A stretch of DNA of 64,000 nt from Candidatus Stoquefichus sp. SB1. Its GTDB lineage: Bacteria > Bacillota_I > Bacilli_A > Erysipelotrichales > Coprobacillaceae. A model generated the notes under the pieces. It had not been told where the DNA came from. It saw nothing but the letters and a program-made list of their open reading frames with translations, and searched no databases. The stretch is from NCBI RefSeq assembly GCF_001244545.1, contig NZ_LN852695.1:525157-589156 (forward strand), read 5' to 3'. Positions 43,547 through 52,782 of this stretch are shown piece after piece. Numbering within the stretch: the stretch's first letter is position 1; each line of letters begins with the position of its first letter. A program made the position numbers and the translations under genes.

Positions 43547-44386
43547 ATGAGTATAAAAGTTATTATTATGGATGTTGATGGGACATTGACAAACACACAA
43601 AAAGTGATTACTCCAAAAACGAAAGAAGCTTTATTAAAGGCAGAAGAACAAGGAGCTATATTGGTTTTAGCATCAGGGAGACCAACATCAGGATTGTTAG
43701 ATATTGCTAAAGAGTTAAAAATGGATCAACATCATGGGTTGTTAGTGTCATATAATGGTTCTAAGGTTATTGATTGTGAAACAATGGAAACATTATTTAA
43801 TCAGGCATTAAGTGTTGAAGAAGGAAAAGCTGTACTTGAACATATGAAAAAATTTGAAAAGGTTCGTCCAATGATTGATAAAGGGGAATATATGTTTGTT
43901 AATAATGTATATGATAATATGATTCAATTCAATGGTGCACCGTTTGATGTTATTCAATATGAATCACGTGGTGGAAAGTTTAAGTTATGTGAAGTTGATG
44001 ATTTGGCAGAGTTTGTTGATTTTGAATTGAATAAAATCTTAACAACAAGTGATCCAGAATATTTACAAGCTCATTATCAAGAAATGATGGAACCATTTAA
44101 AGAAACTTTAAGCTGTATGTTTACAGGACCATTTTATTTTGAATTTACTGCACAGGGAATTGATAAAGCCAAAGCATTAGATACTGTTTTGATTCCTAAA
44201 GGATACAAAAAAGAAGAAATGATTGCTTTTGGTGATGGGCATAATGATGCATCAATGGTACGTTATGCTGGTACTGGTGTGGCTATGGCTAATGCTGTAC
44301 AAGATTTAAAAGATATTGCTGATGAAGTGACTTTGTCAAATGATGAGGATGGTATTGCTGTAACTTTAGCAAAATATATGAATTGA
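43547..44386 (+). CDS. Cof-type HAD-IIB phosphatase
   Basis: 279 aa. Motif I MDVDGTLTNTQ near residue 8, motif II LASGRPTSG near 40, and motif IV AFGDGHNDASMVRYAG near 230. It belongs to the YidA-like sugar-phosphate phosphatase branch and is a paralogue of the gene at 61321. AGAGGAGG precedes the ATG. A single gene with terminator at 44388. Substrate unknown. Confidence 0.9.
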   Translation: MSIKVIIMDVDGTLTNTQKVITPKTKEALLKAEEQGAILVLASGRPTSGLLDIAKELKMDQHHGLLVSYNGSKVIDCETMETLFNQALSVEEGKAVLEHMKKFEKVRPMIDKGEYMFVNNVYDNMIQFNGAPFDVIQYESRGGKFKLCEVDDLAEFVDFELNKILTTSDPEYLQAHYQEMMEPFKETLSCMFTGPFYFEFTAQGIDKAKALDTVLIPKGYKKEEMIAFGDGHNDASMVRYAGTGVAMANAVQDLKDIADEVTLSNDEDGIAVTLAKYMN

Positions 44387-44387
44387 T

Positions 44388-44416
44388 AATCTGGTATATT
44401 ATGCCAGATTTTTTTA
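44388..44416 (+). terminator. Terminator after the Cof-type HAD gene
   Basis: Stem AATCTGGTAT / ATGCCAGATT (one G-T pair), loop ATT, T-run. Confidence 0.85.
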
Positions 44417-44512
44417 ATTTATAATAAAAAGTACAGATTTCAAATAATAAATCATAAGAATAATTTTCTATATTTTCTTTGTTATGATAAAATAAGAATG
44501 AGGTGAATAAAG

Positions 44513-45511
44513 ATGAAATTAGGAATTGTTGGCAGTGGAATGATTGTCAGAGATTTATTATCATTTATTGAAGAAGTGGAAGGCATTGAACTAATTCATA
44601 TTTCTGGAACAAAACGTAGTGAAGAGATATTGAAAGAGATGTGTTCTTCGCATCATATGCAAAGATATTCTGTTCATTATGAAGAGTTATTAAATGATCA
44701 GGAAGTTGATACGATTTATATTGCTTTACCAAATCATTTACATTATTCTTATGCAAAATTGGCATTAGAAGCAAAGAAGAATGTTATTGTTGAAAAACCA
44801 ATGACATCGCATGTTGAAGAAGCACAAGTATTAAAAAAATTAGCTTTAAAAAATCATTTGTTTTTATGGGAAGCCATTACTAATCAATATCTTCCTAATT
44901 ATGCAAAAATAAAATCTTTGCTTCCTGATTTAGGAAATATAAAGATTGTTGAATGTAATTATTCACAGTATTCAAGTCGTTATAATGCTTTTTTACAAGG
45001 AGATATTTTACCAGCCTTTGATTATACAAAGTCTGGAGGAGCTTTAATGGATCTCAATATTTATAATATTCATTTTGTTGTTGGATTGTTTGGTAAACCT
45101 AAAGATGTTCAATATTATCCTAATATTGAACGAGGTATTGATACATCAGGAATTCTTATTTTAGATTATGAAACAATGAAATGTGTTTGTATTGGGGCTA
45201 AAGATTGTAAAGCACCATTATCAAATACAATTCAAGGTGATAAGGGATGTATTCAAATTCCTACACCAGTGAGTTATATTGGTTTTTTTCAACTTCTTAT
45301 GAATGATGGAACAACTTGTAGAGTCGATGTTAATAAAGATGTTCATCGTATGTATGAAGAATTTAAAGCTTTTGAAAGAATGTATCAGCAACAGGATTAT
45401 TTATCTTGTTATGAAATGTTAGAACATAGTTTAATTGTTATGGAAGTTCAAACGATTGCAAGAAGAAAAGCGGGAGTCATTTTTCCAGCAGATGAAGAAC
45501 ATTTCATGTAA
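44513..45511 (+). CDS. Gfo/Idh/MocA-family oxidoreductase
   Basis: 332 aa. Rossmann motif GIVGSGMIVRDLL at residues 4-16, catalytic EKP in VEKPMTSHVEEA near 93, and GGALMDLNIYNIHF near 178. NAD(P)-dependent sugar or polyol dehydrogenase family. GAGGTGAA precedes the ATG. It differs clearly from the other family member at 21895 and need not share its substrate. No pathway partner is adjacent. Confidence 0.88.
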   Translation: MKLGIVGSGMIVRDLLSFIEEVEGIELIHISGTKRSEEILKEMCSSHHMQRYSVHYEELLNDQEVDTIYIALPNHLHYSYAKLALEAKKNVIVEKPMTSHVEEAQVLKKLALKNHLFLWEAITNQYLPNYAKIKSLLPDLGNIKIVECNYSQYSSRYNAFLQGDILPAFDYTKSGGALMDLNIYNIHFVVGLFGKPKDVQYYPNIERGIDTSGILILDYETMKCVCIGAKDCKAPLSNTIQGDKGCIQIPTPVSYIGFFQLLMNDGTTCRVDVNKDVHRMYEEFKAFERMYQQQDYLSCYEMLEHSLIVMEVQTIARRKAGVIFPADEEHFM

Positions 45512-45528
45512 AAAATCTTTCTAACCTC

Positions 45529-45559
45529 TTGACTATAGAGAGACTCTATAGTGTTTAAT
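45529..45559 (+). promoter_or_regulatory. MerR-type promoter of the membrane MerR gene
   Basis: TTGACT (45529-45534), 19-bp spacer, TTTAAT (45554-45559). The spacer holds the perfect dyad ACTATAGAG-AGA-CTCTATAGT (45532-45552), the expected autoregulatory site. Confidence 0.85.
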
Positions 45560-45582
45560 GATGATAGAAGGGAAGGAAGATT

Positions 45583-46617
45583 ATGAAAACAAATGATGTT
45601 GAAAAAGAATTGGGGCTTTCAAAGCATACAATTCGTTATTATGAAAAAGAGGGTTTCGTTCATCCACATAGAGATGAAAATGGTTATCGTCATTATAGTG
45701 AAGAGGATTTACAGATTCTAAGAATCGTCAAGTTTTTAAGAAATCTTAATATTTCTATTGATGATGTGAAAGGAATTATGAATGGAGAATTAGATTTTCA
45801 AGAATGTTTAAGAATCAATCAGATTCATTTAGAGAAACATATAGAAGATCTAAAAGAAGTGAAAAAGACAGTTGATTATTATCAAGAGCGAGATATACCG
45901 CTTATTCCAGCACTGACACAAATCAAAGTCAAGCCATCAAAAAAGACATTAGGTTTCCAAAAAACAACAAATGCAGTTTCTTTAGGTCGAAAATTAACAC
46001 GTTCGTGGGCTTTAAGAAAATTACTTTATGGTCTCATTCCATCTTTGTTTGGTGGAATCATAGGTACATTTATTTTTGATTTTGCTGGAATTGAACTATC
46101 TCAATCTTTCACAGTGCTTGTTTATATTGTCAGTATTGTATTGATAGAAAGTCTTTATATTGCATCAAATTTTCAAGTTTCGTCACTATATTTAGGGGAT
46201 ACAATTGACCATACAATGAATCAGTCGATTGAATTTTTAAGTGACGGGTTGCGTTATTATCGCTTTGATGGCTTTATTAGTAATCTTCGATATTTTTGGG
46301 CTGTCATATTTGGCAAAGATGATCAATTAATGCATTTTTATCGCTATGATGAAATTGCTGAAGTTATGATTGAACCTAAAAAACGCTATATGAAAATAGG
46401 CTCTCCGATTGCCTATGAAATCTATGTTCCAGATTTTTCATTTACATTTACAGAACAGCAAAATTTCTATTTTTACTGGCCATTAACGCTTGATGATGAT
46501 ATGCGTTTTATTGCAACGATTTTAGAAGACAAAGTTAAAAACATAAAGGATGAAGATCATCTTCTTTATGCTTTGAAAAATGGTATTCAACTTAATGATT
46601 ATTTAAGCGAGAAATAA
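45583..46617 (+). CDS. Membrane-embedded MerR-family regulator
   Basis: 344 aa. MerR HTH at residues 1-70 (LGLSKHTIRYYEKEGFVHPHRDENGYRHY) and a dimerisation helix to about 110. A basic linker follows, then two transmembrane helices at about 148-168 and 174-195. A C-terminal cytoplasmic-looking domain of 150 residues has a YcxB/PH-like beta pattern (YDEIAEVMIEPKKRYMKIG). Most MerR proteins are soluble; this one could sense membrane state directly. Autoregulation is likely from the 19-bp spacer promoter. Its 3' end overlaps the convergent helical-repeat gene by 26 bp. Confidence 0.82.
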   Translation: MKTNDVEKELGLSKHTIRYYEKEGFVHPHRDENGYRHYSEEDLQILRIVKFLRNLNISIDDVKGIMNGELDFQECLRINQIHLEKHIEDLKEVKKTVDYYQERDIPLIPALTQIKVKPSKKTLGFQKTTNAVSLGRKLTRSWALRKLLYGLIPSLFGGIIGTFIFDFAGIELSQSFTVLVYIVSIVLIESLYIASNFQVSSLYLGDTIDHTMNQSIEFLSDGLRYYRFDGFISNLRYFWAVIFGKDDQLMHFYRYDEIAEVMIEPKKRYMKIGSPIAYEIYVPDFSFTFTEQQNFYFYWPLTLDDDMRFIATILEDKVKNIKDEDHLLYALKNGIQLNDYLSEK

Positions 46618-47302
46618 GTTTTAATGAACGCTCTACTTCCATAAGAATAGTAGGGTGTTTTTGATGTGCTTTGATTTCTAAAAGAAAATCTTTACTTTGA
46701 GGGAAGGCACTTAAACAAGTTGTGAGTTTCCAGATTATCAATTCATTATCTAAATATTGATAATAGAATTCTTTGATGAGGTTGAAATGCTTATCATTTG
46801 CCTGCTGACAATGATAGAAACATAAAAAACCAAAAGCATCAATGGCTTCTTGGAGTTGTTTTAAAGATAATTGAGGTAAAAGAGATACAAAATCCGAAAA
46901 ATGCAGCATGTTCATGTGGGCTAAACTCCTTGCAATGATATCTCGTGGTAAAGGATAACTTGTTTTCAAAGAACTTTTTGATGGCATCTCATGATATTGA
47001 TTGTGTCCTATTTCTCCTAAATACTGACACATTTGCTTAACATCTCCATATAGCGATAATTGTTCTTGAATTTCTATTTTGGTATAAAGGGCAGTTTCTT
47101 TTTGAAGCTGGGTTAGTAAAATATCTGTATAGTCCTCATCGTTATGATATTTTTCTGATAATAAACGAATACAGGCACTTCTGATAGAAGGTGAAGAATG
47201 CATCTGTTGAATCAATTCATGTTTAGAAAGACATTGTAATTGTTTCAATTCATCAATATCTATTTGTCCACGAGCTTTACGTTTGTCAGGGCTACTTTTC
47301 AT
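46592..47302 (-). CDS. HEAT-like helical-repeat protein of unknown function
   Basis: 236 aa, all-helical, no signal peptide or membrane segment. Consecutive helix pairs such as SIRSACIRLLSEKYHNDEDYTDILL and YTKIEIQEQLSLYGDVKQMCQYL suggest HEAT/ARM-type repeats. No known family motif. AAAGGATG precedes the ATG. Convergent with, and overlapping, the membrane MerR gene. Function unknown. Confidence 0.65.
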   Translation of the reverse strand: MKSSPDKRKARGQIDIDELKQLQCLSKHELIQQMHSSPSIRSACIRLLSEKYHNDEDYTDILLTQLQKETALYTKIEIQEQLSLYGDVKQMCQYLGEIGHNQYHEMPSKSSLKTSYPLPRDIIARSLAHMNMLHFSDFVSLLPQLSLKQLQEAIDAFGFLCFYHCQQANDKHFNLIKEFYYQYLDNELIIWKLTTCLSAFPQSKDFLLEIKAHQKHPTILMEVERSLKLISRLNNH

Positions 47303-47518
47303 ATGAATGATTTCATCCTTTCTAAAGATTTGTTATTTAACAATATCATAACTGATTGATTGTTGAAAAGCAATGATGAGTGACTATCTTAATATTAAAT
47401 ATAAAAGATAATTTTATATTTCCAGGGAAATAAGCAGAAAATACTCCTTTCCATATTTTCACATGAATATATGATAAACATATCAAAGTATGTATTTATA
47501 ATATAGCAAGGTGATGGT

Positions 47519-48142
47519 ATGGAATTTGAAGAAATGTTAAAAGATTTGAAAATGAATTGGGAATTTATGCAGCCATATCGTAGTGCTATTCAGATTGTGA
47601 AAACGAAACTGGAAAGTATTGATGATGAATTGAAGTGTGAGAATGGGGATAGTCCAATTCATAATATTCAATCAAGAATAAAAACACCGGATAGTATTTT
47701 AGAAAAAATGGCAAGAAAAGGTTATTCTATAGATAAAAAAGGATTCTATCAATTAAATGATATTGCTGGATTGAGAGTTGTTTGTCATTATATTAATGAT
47801 ATTCAATATGTGTCTCAATTATTAATTATGCATGAAGATATACAACTCGTTAAAAAAGAAAATTATATTGATTATCCTAAAGAAAGTGGCTATCGTTCTC
47901 TTCATCTTGTTGTCCGTGTTCAGATTTATTTAAAAAATGGGAAAGTCAGTATTCCAGTAGAGATTCAATTACGTACAATTGCAATGGATTGTTGGGCAAG
48001 TTTAGAACATGAACTTTATTACAAAAATCATCATTGTGAAAATGAAGAGGTCAGCAGTCAACTTAAGGAATGTGCGATTGAGATTGCGAAAATAGATGAA
48101 AAAATGCAAAAAATATATCAACAACTCCATAATAAAATATAG
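47519..48142 (+). CDS. Small alarmone synthetase (RelQ/YjbM-like)
   Basis: 207 aa, single RelA/SpoT synthetase domain. The ATP/GTP-binding elements are SRIKTPDSILEKMARKGY near residue 51, NDIAGLRVVCHYI near 79, YRSLHLVV near 124 and VEIQLRTIAMDCWASLEHEL near 148. Makes (p)ppGpp or pGpp from ATP and GTP/GDP; no hydrolase domain is present. The 207-residue length fits RelQ rather than RelP. Single gene; AAGGTGATGGT precedes the ATG. Confidence 0.94.
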   Translation: MEFEEMLKDLKMNWEFMQPYRSAIQIVKTKLESIDDELKCENGDSPIHNIQSRIKTPDSILEKMARKGYSIDKKGFYQLNDIAGLRVVCHYINDIQYVSQLLIMHEDIQLVKKENYIDYPKESGYRSLHLVVRVQIYLKNGKVSIPVEIQLRTIAMDCWASLEHELYYKNHHCENEEVSSQLKECAIEIAKIDEKMQKIYQQLHNKI

Positions 48143-48145
48143 TTG

Positions 48146-48174
48146 TTGACATAAAAATTTGAATGACTTATGGT
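48146..48174 (+). promoter_or_regulatory. Promoter of the C45-type acyltransferase gene
   Basis: TTGACA (48146-48151), exact 17-bp spacer, TATGGT (48169-48174). Confidence 0.75.
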
Positions 48175-48182
48175 AAAGATAG

Positions 48183-48194
48183 GTTAGCGCTAAC
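48183..48194. promoter_or_regulatory. 12-bp operator-like palindrome at the transcription start
   Basis: GTTAGCGCTAAC, perfect inverted repeat directly after the predicted start site, the classic place for a repressor. No matching regulator gene is adjacent. Confidence 0.55.
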
Positions 48195-48226
48195 TCTCGA
48201 AAAAAGAATAAAGGAGAGTTGTAAAA

Positions 48227-49222
48227 ATGTATCATTCAAGATGGAAAGAAACTCATTATCAGGCTGGGTTTCAATATGGAAACAGGTTATTAAAAAATGG
48301 TGTTGTCTTGTTACAACAAATGAAAGTTTCAAAAGAAAGAGAAGAGTATGCAATTCAATGTATACCTATTTATAAGAAGCATTATCCAGAAATTCTTCAA
48401 GAGATAAAAGGGATGGCTGATGGTATGCATGTTTCTTTTATGACGATTGCAAGTTTTTTGTTAAGTATGTATGCATATACATATGATACACATTGTTCAT
48501 GTATTGCTATTTCTTCACCACAATGTTTGCTGTTAGGCAGAAATAGTGATTTTCTTGTGGATATCGAAAAACTTTGTGATAGTCCTTACTATCAATTAGA
48601 TGGCACATATGCATTTATAGGTCATACAACAGCATGGAGTGAAATGGAAGATGGTGTGAATGAGTGGGGATTGGCAGTAGGATTGACTTTGTTGTATCCG
48701 ACGCATATCCTACCTGGAATCAATGCAGGAATGCTTGTGAGATATCTACTGGAAAAATGTCAAACAACAAAAGAAGCAATACAAGCATTAAAAAGATTAC
48801 CAATTGGTTCTGCTCAAACTATTACATTAGCAGATAAAACAGGTGAAATAGCAGTTGTTGAATGTAATTGTGATTGTCTCATTGTAAGATGGCCTCAAAA
48901 AGGTATTATTTTTACGACGAATCACTATATATCTCAAGAATTACAATCATATCAGTATCAATGTGAGGACGATATTCATTCACATGAAAGATATCAGACG
49001 CTTGAATCTTTTGTGAAAATAAAAAATAATGAAAAAATCGAAAATGTGCAGGCGTTATTGTCTGGAAAGTATGGCTTTATGTGTCAGTATGATAGAAAAA
49101 AAGGAATGGATACAATATGGTCATGTGTTTATGATTTAAAGGATTTTGAAATTATGAGAGTAGAAGGAAATCCGAGTCGGAAGAAGTATCAAATTGATAA
49201 ACGACTGCATTTTCAAAAATAG
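48227..49222 (+). CDS. C45/choloylglycine hydrolase-like Ntn acyltransferase
   Basis: 331 aa. Peptidase C45 family of self-cleaving Ntn enzymes (acyl-CoA:6-aminopenicillanate acyltransferase-like). The likely nucleophile Cys is in DTHCSCIAI near residue 86-88, followed by LLGRNSDF and later MEDGVNEWGLAVGL and GIIFTTNHY. The N-terminal helical part matches the alpha subunit, removed by self-cleavage in relatives. Bacterial homologues hydrolyse amide bonds of N-acyl amino acids or similar; the actual substrate is unknown. No signal peptide, so cytoplasmic. AAAGGAG precedes the ATG. Repressor-type palindrome at its promoter. Confidence 0.82.
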   Translation: MYHSRWKETHYQAGFQYGNRLLKNGVVLLQQMKVSKEREEYAIQCIPIYKKHYPEILQEIKGMADGMHVSFMTIASFLLSMYAYTYDTHCSCIAISSPQCLLLGRNSDFLVDIEKLCDSPYYQLDGTYAFIGHTTAWSEMEDGVNEWGLAVGLTLLYPTHILPGINAGMLVRYLLEKCQTTKEAIQALKRLPIGSAQTITLADKTGEIAVVECNCDCLIVRWPQKGIIFTTNHYISQELQSYQYQCEDDIHSHERYQTLESFVKIKNNEKIENVQALLSGKYGFMCQYDRKKGMDTIWSCVYDLKDFEIMRVEGNPSRKKYQIDKRLHFQK

Positions 49223-49296
49223 TGATGAGAAGATGACTTTGCTTTTGTATATTCATGAAATTTATGCTAGAATAGGTCAGGAAGGTGATAAACATG

Positions 49297-49773
49297 ATGA
49301 GAATTGGGCAATCTATAGATATTCACCAGTTAGTAGAAGGACGTAAGTTGATTCTTGGTGGTGTGGAGATACCTTATACATTGGGATTAAAAGGTCATAG
49401 TGATGCGGATGTCTTGTTACATGCAATTATTGAAAGTATTATTGGAGCAATGGGATTAGGTGATATTGGAAAACATTTTCCGGATACTGATCCTCAATAT
49501 AAAGGGATTTCTTCAATGATCCTTTTGGAACATACTTATCAATTGATGAAACAAGAAGGATATACAATTGGAAATATTGATAGCATTATCATGTGTGAAG
49601 AGCCTAAAATGGCACCTCATATTATGAAGATGCGAGAAAATGTTGCTCGTGTTTTACATTGTGATATCACACAAGTGAATATTAAAGCAACACGTGGAGA
49701 GAAACTCGGCTTTGTGGGAAGAAAAGAAGGTATTGTTTCTCAAAGTGTTGTACTATTAAATAAGGAAGGATAA
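49297..49773 (+). CDS. ispF: 2-C-methyl-D-erythritol 2,4-cyclodiphosphate synthase
   Basis: 158 aa. Zinc ligands in SIDIHQL near residue 6-10 and [11 protein letters not shown] near 36. [11 protein letters not shown] is near 57, and the C-terminal [16 protein letters not shown] is near 130. Catalyses ring closure of CDP-methylerythritol phosphate in the MEP isoprenoid pathway. The ATG at 49297 gives 7-nt spacing from AAGGTGAT; the ATG at 49294 is also possible. It is followed 3 bp later by gltX; ispF-gltX linkage is known in Firmicutes. Confidence 0.96.
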   Translation: MRIGQSIDIHQLVEGRKLILGGVEIPYTLGLKGHSDADVLLHAIIESIIGAMGLGDIGKHFPDTDPQYKGISSMILLEHTYQLMKQEGYTIGNIDSIIMCEEPKMAPHIMKMRENVARVLHCDITQVNIKATRGEKLGFVGRKEGIVSQSVVLLNKEG

Positions 49774-49776
49774 ATT

Positions 49777-51213
49777 ATGGATAGAGTAAGAGTCAGATAT
49801 GCACCAAGTCCAACTGGACATTTACATATTGGTGGTGCAAGAACAGCATTGTTTAATTATTTATTTGCTAAACACCATGGTGGAGATTTCATTTTCAGAT
49901 TGGAAGATACTGATATTGAAAGAAATATTGAAGGTGGAGAAGCAAGTCAGTTAGAAAATTTAGAATGGTTAGGAATTATCCCTGATGAATCTCCTTTAAA
50001 ACCAAATCCTCAATATGCTCCATATAGACAAATGGAAAGATTAGATATTTATAAAAAATATACCGATATCTTATTAGAAAAAGGTTATGCTTATAAATGT
50101 TTTTGTACATCAGAAGAATTAGATGCGGAACATGAAAGACAAGTAGCTGCTGGAAAAGCACCTAAATATAATCGTAAATGTTGTGATTTAACACCAGAAC
50201 AAGTCAAAGCAAATGAAGAAGCTGGAATGCCTTATACAATTAGAGTGAAAGTTCCTGAAGGAAAAACTTATGAATTTGAAGATATGATTAGAGGACATGT
50301 GTCTTTTGAATCTGAAGATATTGGAGACTGGGTTTTAGTTAAAGCGAATGGGATACCAACTTATAATTATGCAGTTGTGATTGATGATCATTCTATGGAT
50401 ATTACACATGTCTTTAGAGGTGAGGAACATTTAAGCAATACACCAAAACAATTGATGATTTATGATATGTTAGGGTGGATTGCACCAACTTATGGACATA
50501 TGACATTAATTGTTAATGAAGAAAGAAAGAAACTTTCTAAACGTGATGAATCAATTATGCAGTTTATTTCTCAATATAAAGAAGATGGTTATTTACCAGA
50601 TGCTATGTTTAACTTTATGGCATTGTTAGGATGGTCTCCAGAAGGCGAACAAGAAATTTTTAATCATGATGAATTGATTAAAGAATTTAGTGAAAAACGT
50701 TTATCTAAATCACCATCTATGTTTGATAAAGATAAATTAAAATGGGTGAATAACCGATATATTAAAGAGAGATCTTTAGATGAAGTTGTTGATTTATGTT
50801 TACCATTTTTAAAAGAAGCATATGATTTATCACAACATGATGATCAATGGGTAAGAGATTTAATTGCAGTTTATCATGATCAGTTATCATATGGTAAAGA
50901 AATTGTTGAACTTGTTTCTCTTTTCTTTGAAGATGAATTACATTTGGATGATGAAGCCAAAGAATTTATGAAAGATGAATCTATTCCTCAGACATTAAAA
51001 GTATTTAAAGAAAAAATAATGGAGTTAGAAGATTTCACAAAAGAGAATATTCAAGCTTGTATCAAAGCAACTCAAAAAGAAGCAAAAGTCAAAGGGAAAA
51101 TGCTTTATATGCCAATTCGTATTGCGACTACAGGTATTATGCATGGTCCAGACTTGGCAAGTTCAATTATGTTACTTGGTAAAGAAAAAGTAATCGCAAG
51201 ATTAGAAGGATAG
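49777..51213 (+). CDS. gltX: Glutamyl-tRNA synthetase
   Basis: 478 aa. Class I HIGH-type motif in [17 protein letters not shown] near residue 10, Cys cluster [11 protein letters not shown] near 108, and KLSKRDESI (KMSKS type) near 248. Charges tRNA-Glu and, in most Firmicutes, also mischarges tRNA-Gln for the amidotransferase route. The genome's tRNA-Glu(UUC) and tRNA-Gln(UUG) are both in the cluster at 27.6-28.4 kb. AGGAAGGAT precedes the ATG. Stop codon inside the following terminator. Confidence 0.98.
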   Translation: MDRVRVRYAPSPTGHLHIGGARTALFNYLFAKHHGGDFIFRLEDTDIERNIEGGEASQLENLEWLGIIPDESPLKPNPQYAPYRQMERLDIYKKYTDILLEKGYAYKCFCTSEELDAEHERQVAAGKAPKYNRKCCDLTPEQVKANEEAGMPYTIRVKVPEGKTYEFEDMIRGHVSFESEDIGDWVLVKANGIPTYNYAVVIDDHSMDITHVFRGEEHLSNTPKQLMIYDMLGWIAPTYGHMTLIVNEERKKLSKRDESIMQFISQYKEDGYLPDAMFNFMALLGWSPEGEQEIFNHDELIKEFSEKRLSKSPSMFDKDKLKWVNNRYIKERSLDEVVDLCLPFLKEAYDLSQHDDQWVRDLIAVYHDQLSYGKEIVELVSLFFEDELHLDDEAKEFMKDESIPQTLKVFKEKIMELEDFTKENIQACIKATQKEAKVKGKMLYMPIRIATTGIMHGPDLASSIMLLGKEKVIARLEG

Positions 51214-51227
51214 AAATATCCTTTTTA
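51206..51227 (+). terminator. gltX terminator overlapping the stop codon
   Basis: Stem AAGGATA / TATCCTT with GAAA loop and T-run. Confidence 0.8.
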
Positions 51228-51314
51228 CTTAGAATATGAAGTTTTGTTTTGAATTCATTTGGGGTTAATAATTCATTGATAAAATATTAACGAAAGATTT
51301 TTATGAAGCAGATA

Positions 51315-51354
51315 AATAACATACTTTTATTATAAAAGTATGTTATTTTTTAAA
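51315..51354. terminator. Second strong hairpin-terminator in the gltX downstream gap
   Basis: Perfect 15-bp stem AATAACATACTTTTA / TAAAAGTATGTTATT with TTA loop and six further T. No gene lies between this and the gltX terminator 90 bp upstream, so it is either a back-up terminator or the end of a small RNA. Confidence 0.75.
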
Positions 51355-51431
51355 ATCTATGACAAAAAAATGATAATGTGACACAAAGATTTCACATTTC
51401 GATGGTATAATAATAATCGGAGGTGAATATC

Positions 51432-52223
51432 ATGCAAAATAAAATCATTGTTTCTGTATTAAGTTTATTTGTTTTGGTAGATGCAATATTAATTTATTTA
51501 GCCATGACAATTTCACCAATTAAATTAAAAAGAAATACCTTTGTGTATCAATATGGAGAAGAAATACCAGTGAATGTTGAAGAATATGTAACTGCAAATC
51601 CTTCAGTGTTAGAAAGTGTAAAGTTAGATTTGTCTGGAGTATCTAAAGAAGTGGGAACATATCAGGCTTCTATTGAATATTTTGGTGAAAAGCAGACATT
51701 TGAAATTCAGGTTATTGATACGATTAAACCAAAAGTTCAATTAAAGAGTGTTCAATTAAATATAGAAGTTGGAAAAACAATTTATGCCAAAGATTTGATT
51801 AAGAAGATAGAAGATCAATCACATACAACTGTTTATTTTTATGAAGAAAAAACAAAACAGAAATCTAAATCAAAAACATATACTGAACCTGGATCACATG
51901 TGGAAAAAATTATTGTTGAGGATGATCATGGAAATCAGTCTTCAGCTTTACGGGTAAAGATCGTTGTAGAAAACAATAAGGTTTTACCAATAATTACAGG
52001 GGCTAATGATATTGAAATACATGTTGGTGATGAAATTGATTTAAAGAAAGGTGTAAAGGCCACTGATGATATTGAGGGAGATATTACTTTTAGAATGATT
52101 ATAAGTGGAACTGTTAATAATCAAGAACCAGGAGTTTATCAGATTACTTATTCAGTGAGTGATAATGCAGGTAATATTGGAAAAACAATAAGAAAGGTAA
52201 CTGTTATAGAAAATGATAACTAA
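51432..52223 (+). CDS. Membrane-anchored Ig-like (DUF5011-type) surface protein
   Basis: 263 aa. Signal anchor at residues 3-24 (IIVSVLSLFVLVDAILIYLAM). Then three beta-rich domains: about 30-100, 100-180, and a clear DUF5011 Ig-like domain at 185-263 (PIITGANDIEIHVGDEIDLKKGVKATDDIEGDIT ends in TVIEN). No enzymatic part and no LPXTG. ATG at 51432 preferred over GTG at 51423 because CGGAGGTGA is correctly spaced. Extended -10 promoter TGGTATAAT at 51403-51411. The 3' end overlaps the rhomboid gene by 11 bp, which suggests shared envelope function. Confidence 0.82.
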   Translation: MQNKIIVSVLSLFVLVDAILIYLAMTISPIKLKRNTFVYQYGEEIPVNVEEYVTANPSVLESVKLDLSGVSKEVGTYQASIEYFGEKQTFEIQVIDTIKPKVQLKSVQLNIEVGKTIYAKDLIKKIEDQSHTTVYFYEEKTKQKSKSKTYTEPGSHVEKIIVEDDHGNQSSALRVKIVVENNKVLPIITGANDIEIHVGDEIDLKKGVKATDDIEGDITFRMIISGTVNNQEPGVYQITYSVSDNAGNIGKTIRKVTVIENDN

Positions 52224-52782
52224 TATATATTTATTAATTTGTGCTGGGCTATTTATTTATATTAATTTTATCAATCAGGAGGATAAATATGATTGTGCAA
52301 TGAAGTTAGGAGCGTTTTATCCTCCTGATATTCATGAAAGAAAGCAATATTGGCGTTTTGTGACTTGTCATTTTATTCATGTAGACTTCTTTCATTTCTT
52401 AATGAATGGCTATGCTTTGTATCAATTGGGACATTTTTTTGAAAGTTTATTAGGACCAGTTGAATATTTGTATTTGATATTGATATCAATGTTTTTAAGT
52501 TCGCTATTGTGTTATAGTGCTTCGCAGATATCAGATCGTTATTACTATACAATGACGATTGGAGCAAGTGGCGTTGTCTATGGTTTCTTTGGAGCTATCA
52601 TTGCTTTAGGGTTATTTGTGGGTGGACCATTCATGTCTTTGTTACAGCAATTTATGAGTGTTATTGTTATTAATTTGTTATATACATTAATGAATAGACA
52701 GATTTCTAAAACAGGACATCTTGGTGGATTAATTGGAGGAATTGTTGGGATTGTTATTTTACTGGCAATTCAGATGGTATGA
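52213..52782 (+). CDS. Rhomboid-family intramembrane serine protease
   Basis: 189 aa with about six membrane helices. Signature features: YWRFVTCHFIHVDFFHFLMNGYAL near residue 46-69 (H-x-x-x-N helix), catalytic Ser in TIGASGVVYGFFGA near 118, and catalytic His in KTGHLGGLIGG near 168. Cleaves transmembrane helices of partner proteins. The anchored Ig-like protein encoded just upstream (11-bp overlap) is a candidate substrate, though that is inference. No good ribosome binding site of its own, so translation is coupled. Confidence 0.92.
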   Translation: MITNIYLLICAGLFIYINFINQEDKYDCAMKLGAFYPPDIHERKQYWRFVTCHFIHVDFFHFLMNGYALYQLGHFFESLLGPVEYLYLILISMFLSSLLCYSASQISDRYYYTMTIGASGVVYGFFGAIIALGLFVGGPFMSLLQQFMSVIVINLLYTLMNRQISKTGHLGGLIGGIVGIVILLAIQMV

